From: Poriferisodalis sp965204195
GTDB taxonomy: Bacteria > Actinomycetota > Acidimicrobiia > Acidimicrobiales > Poriferisodalaceae
NCBI RefSeq assembly: GCF_965204195.1
Contig: NZ_OZ241975.1
Coordinates: 930,001-994,000, forward strand
DNA: 64,000 nucleotides
Reading direction: 5' to 3'
The translations under genes and the position numbers were made by a program. The notes beneath the pieces are model-generated. The model worked only from the letters and a program-made list of their open reading frames with translations, was not told the DNA's origin and did no database searches. Below, one piece after another: positions 62,538 through 64,000 of this stretch (positions are counted from its first letter, which is position 1; the number at the start of each line of letters is the position of its first letter).

Positions 62538-63551
62538 TCAGCCCTCAACCAGCAGGTGCGGTGTGCCGCCGGCCATGAACCGCTCGAGCTGAGCGATGAA
62601 CAAGTCATCGTTGCGGGCCGTCATGCCGCTGCCGGCACCGCCGATGTGGGTGGTCATCACCACCTTGGGGTGCTGCCACAGCGGGCTGTCACCGGGCAGC
62701 GGCTCGATGTCGAACACGTCGAGCACCGCTGTCGCCCCACGGTCACCATCCAGCCACGCCAGGAGAGCGTCGGTGTCGATGACGGCGCCTCGCGCCACGT
62801 TCACCAGCACCACGTCGTCGCGCAGAGCCGACAGGAACTCAGCGTCGACGAGCCCGCGAGTCTCGTCGGTGAGCGGGCAGGTGAGCACCACCACATCGGC
62901 GAGCGGCAGTTCGCCCGCGATGGCATCCATGGTCACCATGGCGTCAGTGGCCTCGAGATCGGCATCGTCGGCGGCGCTGCGGCGGGCGCCCACGACCGCT
63001 GCACCGAAGGCACGGGCCAGCGTGGCCACCTTGCGGCCGATCGAGCCGAATCCAACGATGAGCCACCGGCTCCCGCGTACCTCCCGCCATGGAACCTGCA
63101 GCCAGTCGCCGGCCCGGCGCCGGTCGATCCGTCCTGCCCAGTCATGAAACGTGCTCAGCACCAGCGACATCGTGTGCTCGGCGGTGGCATCGTTGGGAGC
63201 GTCGCTGCGGCTCAGCCGAACGTCTGCAGCCAGTAGCTGTTGGAACGGCGGCGCGTCGGTTCCCGCCAGGCAGGCCTGCGTCCAGCGCAGCGTCCCCGGA
63301 GCGAGCGCTGCGTCGACGAAGGGCGCCAAGTTGCCACCAAACAGCAAACCGATCGAGATCCAGGCGGCGGCGGGTGCGTAGACGGCGTCGTCGGCTGGCA
63401 CGCCGCTCGCGTCAGCGATAACTGAGCCGTCCTGCAGCGTCACGCTCTCACGGCTCCACAGCAGCGGCGTGATGTCGTGATCGAGTGCTGAGAGCCGACC
63501 GGCAAGCCGCTGATAGTCATCGGCGGGCAGCAGCACTTGGGAAGAATTCAC
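62538..63551 (-). CDS. D-2-hydroxyacid dehydrogenase family protein
   Basis: A 337-residue NAD-dependent dehydrogenase. The Rossmann loop GFGSIGRKVATLARAFGA follows RGSRWLIV, and the catalytic Arg, Glu and His are in NVARGAVID, FDIEPLPGD and TTHIGG. The N-terminal substrate domain is short and variable. It probably acts on a 2-hydroxy acid. GTG start with TAGCGT six bases upstream; divergent from the MFS gene. Confidence 0.9.
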   Translation of the reverse strand: MNSSQVLLPADDYQRLAGRLSALDHDITPLLWSRESVTLQDGSVIADASGVPADDAVYAPAAAWISIGLLFGGNLAPFVDAALAPGTLRWTQACLAGTDAPPFQQLLAADVRLSRSDAPNDATAEHTMSLVLSTFHDWAGRIDRRRAGDWLQVPWREVRGSRWLIVGFGSIGRKVATLARAFGAAVVGARRSAADDADLEATDAMVTMDAIAGELPLADVVVLTCPLTDETRGLVDAEFLSALRDDVVLVNVARGAVIDTDALLAWLDGDRGATAVLDVFDIEPLPGDSPLWQHPKVVMTTHIGGAGSGMTARNDDLFIAQLERFMAGGTPHLLVEG

Positions 63552-63557
63552 GCTGGC

Positions 63558-63563
63558 ACGCTA
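63558..63563 (-). promoter_or_regulatory. -10 box (TAGCGT) of the hydroxyacid dehydrogenase operon
   Basis: TAGCGT on the minus strand lies six bases before the GTG start at 63551. Confidence 0.5.
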
Positions 63564-63611
63564 GAGGCTGAGCCCGATTGCGCTGTTTGCACGGTTGTCG
63601 AGCAGCGGCCA

Positions 63612-63617
63612 TAGGGT
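63612..63617 (+). promoter_or_regulatory. -10 box (TAGGGT) of the MFS gene
   Basis: TAGGGT ends eight bases before the ATG of the last gene. Confidence 0.45.
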
Positions 63618-63625
63618 TCGCAGCG

Positions 63626-64000
63626 ATGCGAACGGTCGACGCCCCCAGCGCGGCGGGCGCGCATCGCGATGCCGCAGAAGTCCACAACGGACCATTGCAA
63701 CGCTTGGGCCTGCGCTTTGTGCTGGTTGCGACGATGGTGCTCGGCCCGATCCCCATGATGCTGCCGGCGGTGCTGGCGGTCGATGTCATCGCGGCGCTCG
63801 ACATCACGACTGGCGCTTTCAGTGTTGCCCTGACTGCCAACACTGTGGTGGCAGCGGCGTTCGCACCGCTGTCCGGCCGGTTGACCGATCGCGTCGGACC
63901 GAAGCTCTCGACGGTGCTGACGATCATCACTGCCGGCGTGGGCATGTTCGGCATGGCGTTCGCCGCCAACGTGTGGGTGCTCATGGCGTCAGCGGCGTTC
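63626..64000 (+). CDS. MFS transporter, N-terminal part (cut by window end)
   Basis: The first 125 residues of a membrane protein that continues beyond the window. After a polar leader of about 25 residues come hydrophobic helices (LRFVLVATMVLGPIPMMLPA; FSVALTANTVVAAAFAPL). SGRLTDRVGPKLS is the MFS motif-A loop, and another helix runs to the edge. This supports a major-facilitator transporter. Its substrate is unknown. ATG 63626 follows a TAGGGT box. Confidence 0.8.
   Translation, partial: MRTVDAPSAAGAHRDAAEVHNGPLQRLGLRFVLVATMVLGPIPMMLPAVLAVDVIAALDITTGAFSVALTANTVVAAAFAPLSGRLTDRVGPKLSTVLTIITAGVGMFGMAFAANVWVLMASAAF

Overview
The window is high-GC, densely coded DNA from an actinobacterium. I infer a lineage outside Mycobacteriales/Streptomyces, probably Acidimicrobiia. 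The evidence is two tiny ribosomal proteins known from actinobacterial ribosomes (bL37 at 5-91 and bS22 at 8129-8224), an rsmI-metG-tatD-rsmA-ispE ... glmU-prs-rplY-pth-mfd-mazG-eno-ftsB order matching the Mycobacterium tuberculosis Rv1003-Rv1026 neighbourhood (from memory), and about seventeen genes that start 6-9 nt after a TANNNT box with no leader, plus two more with the box further upstream. The class is an inference; the phylum is well supported.

Layout. 1-18.8 kb is core housekeeping: AMACR-like racemase (-), ychF, DUF192, rsmI, metG, tatD, rsmA, ispE, tRNA-Gln, a glmU that lacks its acetyltransferase half, prs, rplY, pth, mfd, a parvulin-like lipoprotein, mazG, eno and an FtsB/DivIC protein. 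DUF501 and ppx, which follow ftsB directly in mycobacteria, appear only at 41-42.7 kb, so about 22 kb seems to have entered this ancestral cluster. That block holds TetR, coxS-coxM (no coxL), an SDR, a two-gene putative defence operon (a 1497-aa GHKL-ATPase/SF2-helicase protein and a 1259-aa RecD2-like helicase with a C-terminal nuclease), a HI1419/HI1420-type toxin-antitoxin pair, a fatty acid desaturase, an aldo/keto reductase, a TPR protein, and the molybdenum-hydroxylase accessory genes coxD, coxE, a split xdhC, a MocA-like gene and coxG, with an acyl-CoA dehydrogenase among them.

42.7-51.7 kb: GNAT acetyltransferase, stand-alone Fe-S PD-(D/E)XK nuclease, an unknown gene, tRNA-Leu, ketopantoate-reductase-like protein, cytochrome P450, inositol-phosphate synthase, and a secreted protein with a triple 11-bp operator-like repeat whose 3' end is hit by an IS481-family insertion sequence; then a methyltransferase. 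51.7-64 kb is metabolic and transport: a Rieske-TPP enzyme fusion, a translationally coupled sixA/GcvT-like/ornithine-cyclodeaminase operon, an EamA exporter, PPK2, a SulP transporter, an SDR, an LLM oxidoreductase with a D-2-hydroxyacid dehydrogenase, and the start of an MFS transporter cut by the window edge.

The most interesting candidate system is the operon at 21998-30270. A four-copy interspersed repeat family, a tandem-repeat tail on Ppx, and an IS whose transposase stop codon lies in the apparent target duplication are the main structural oddities. No gene-free stretch exceeds 300 bases and I see no CRISPR array.
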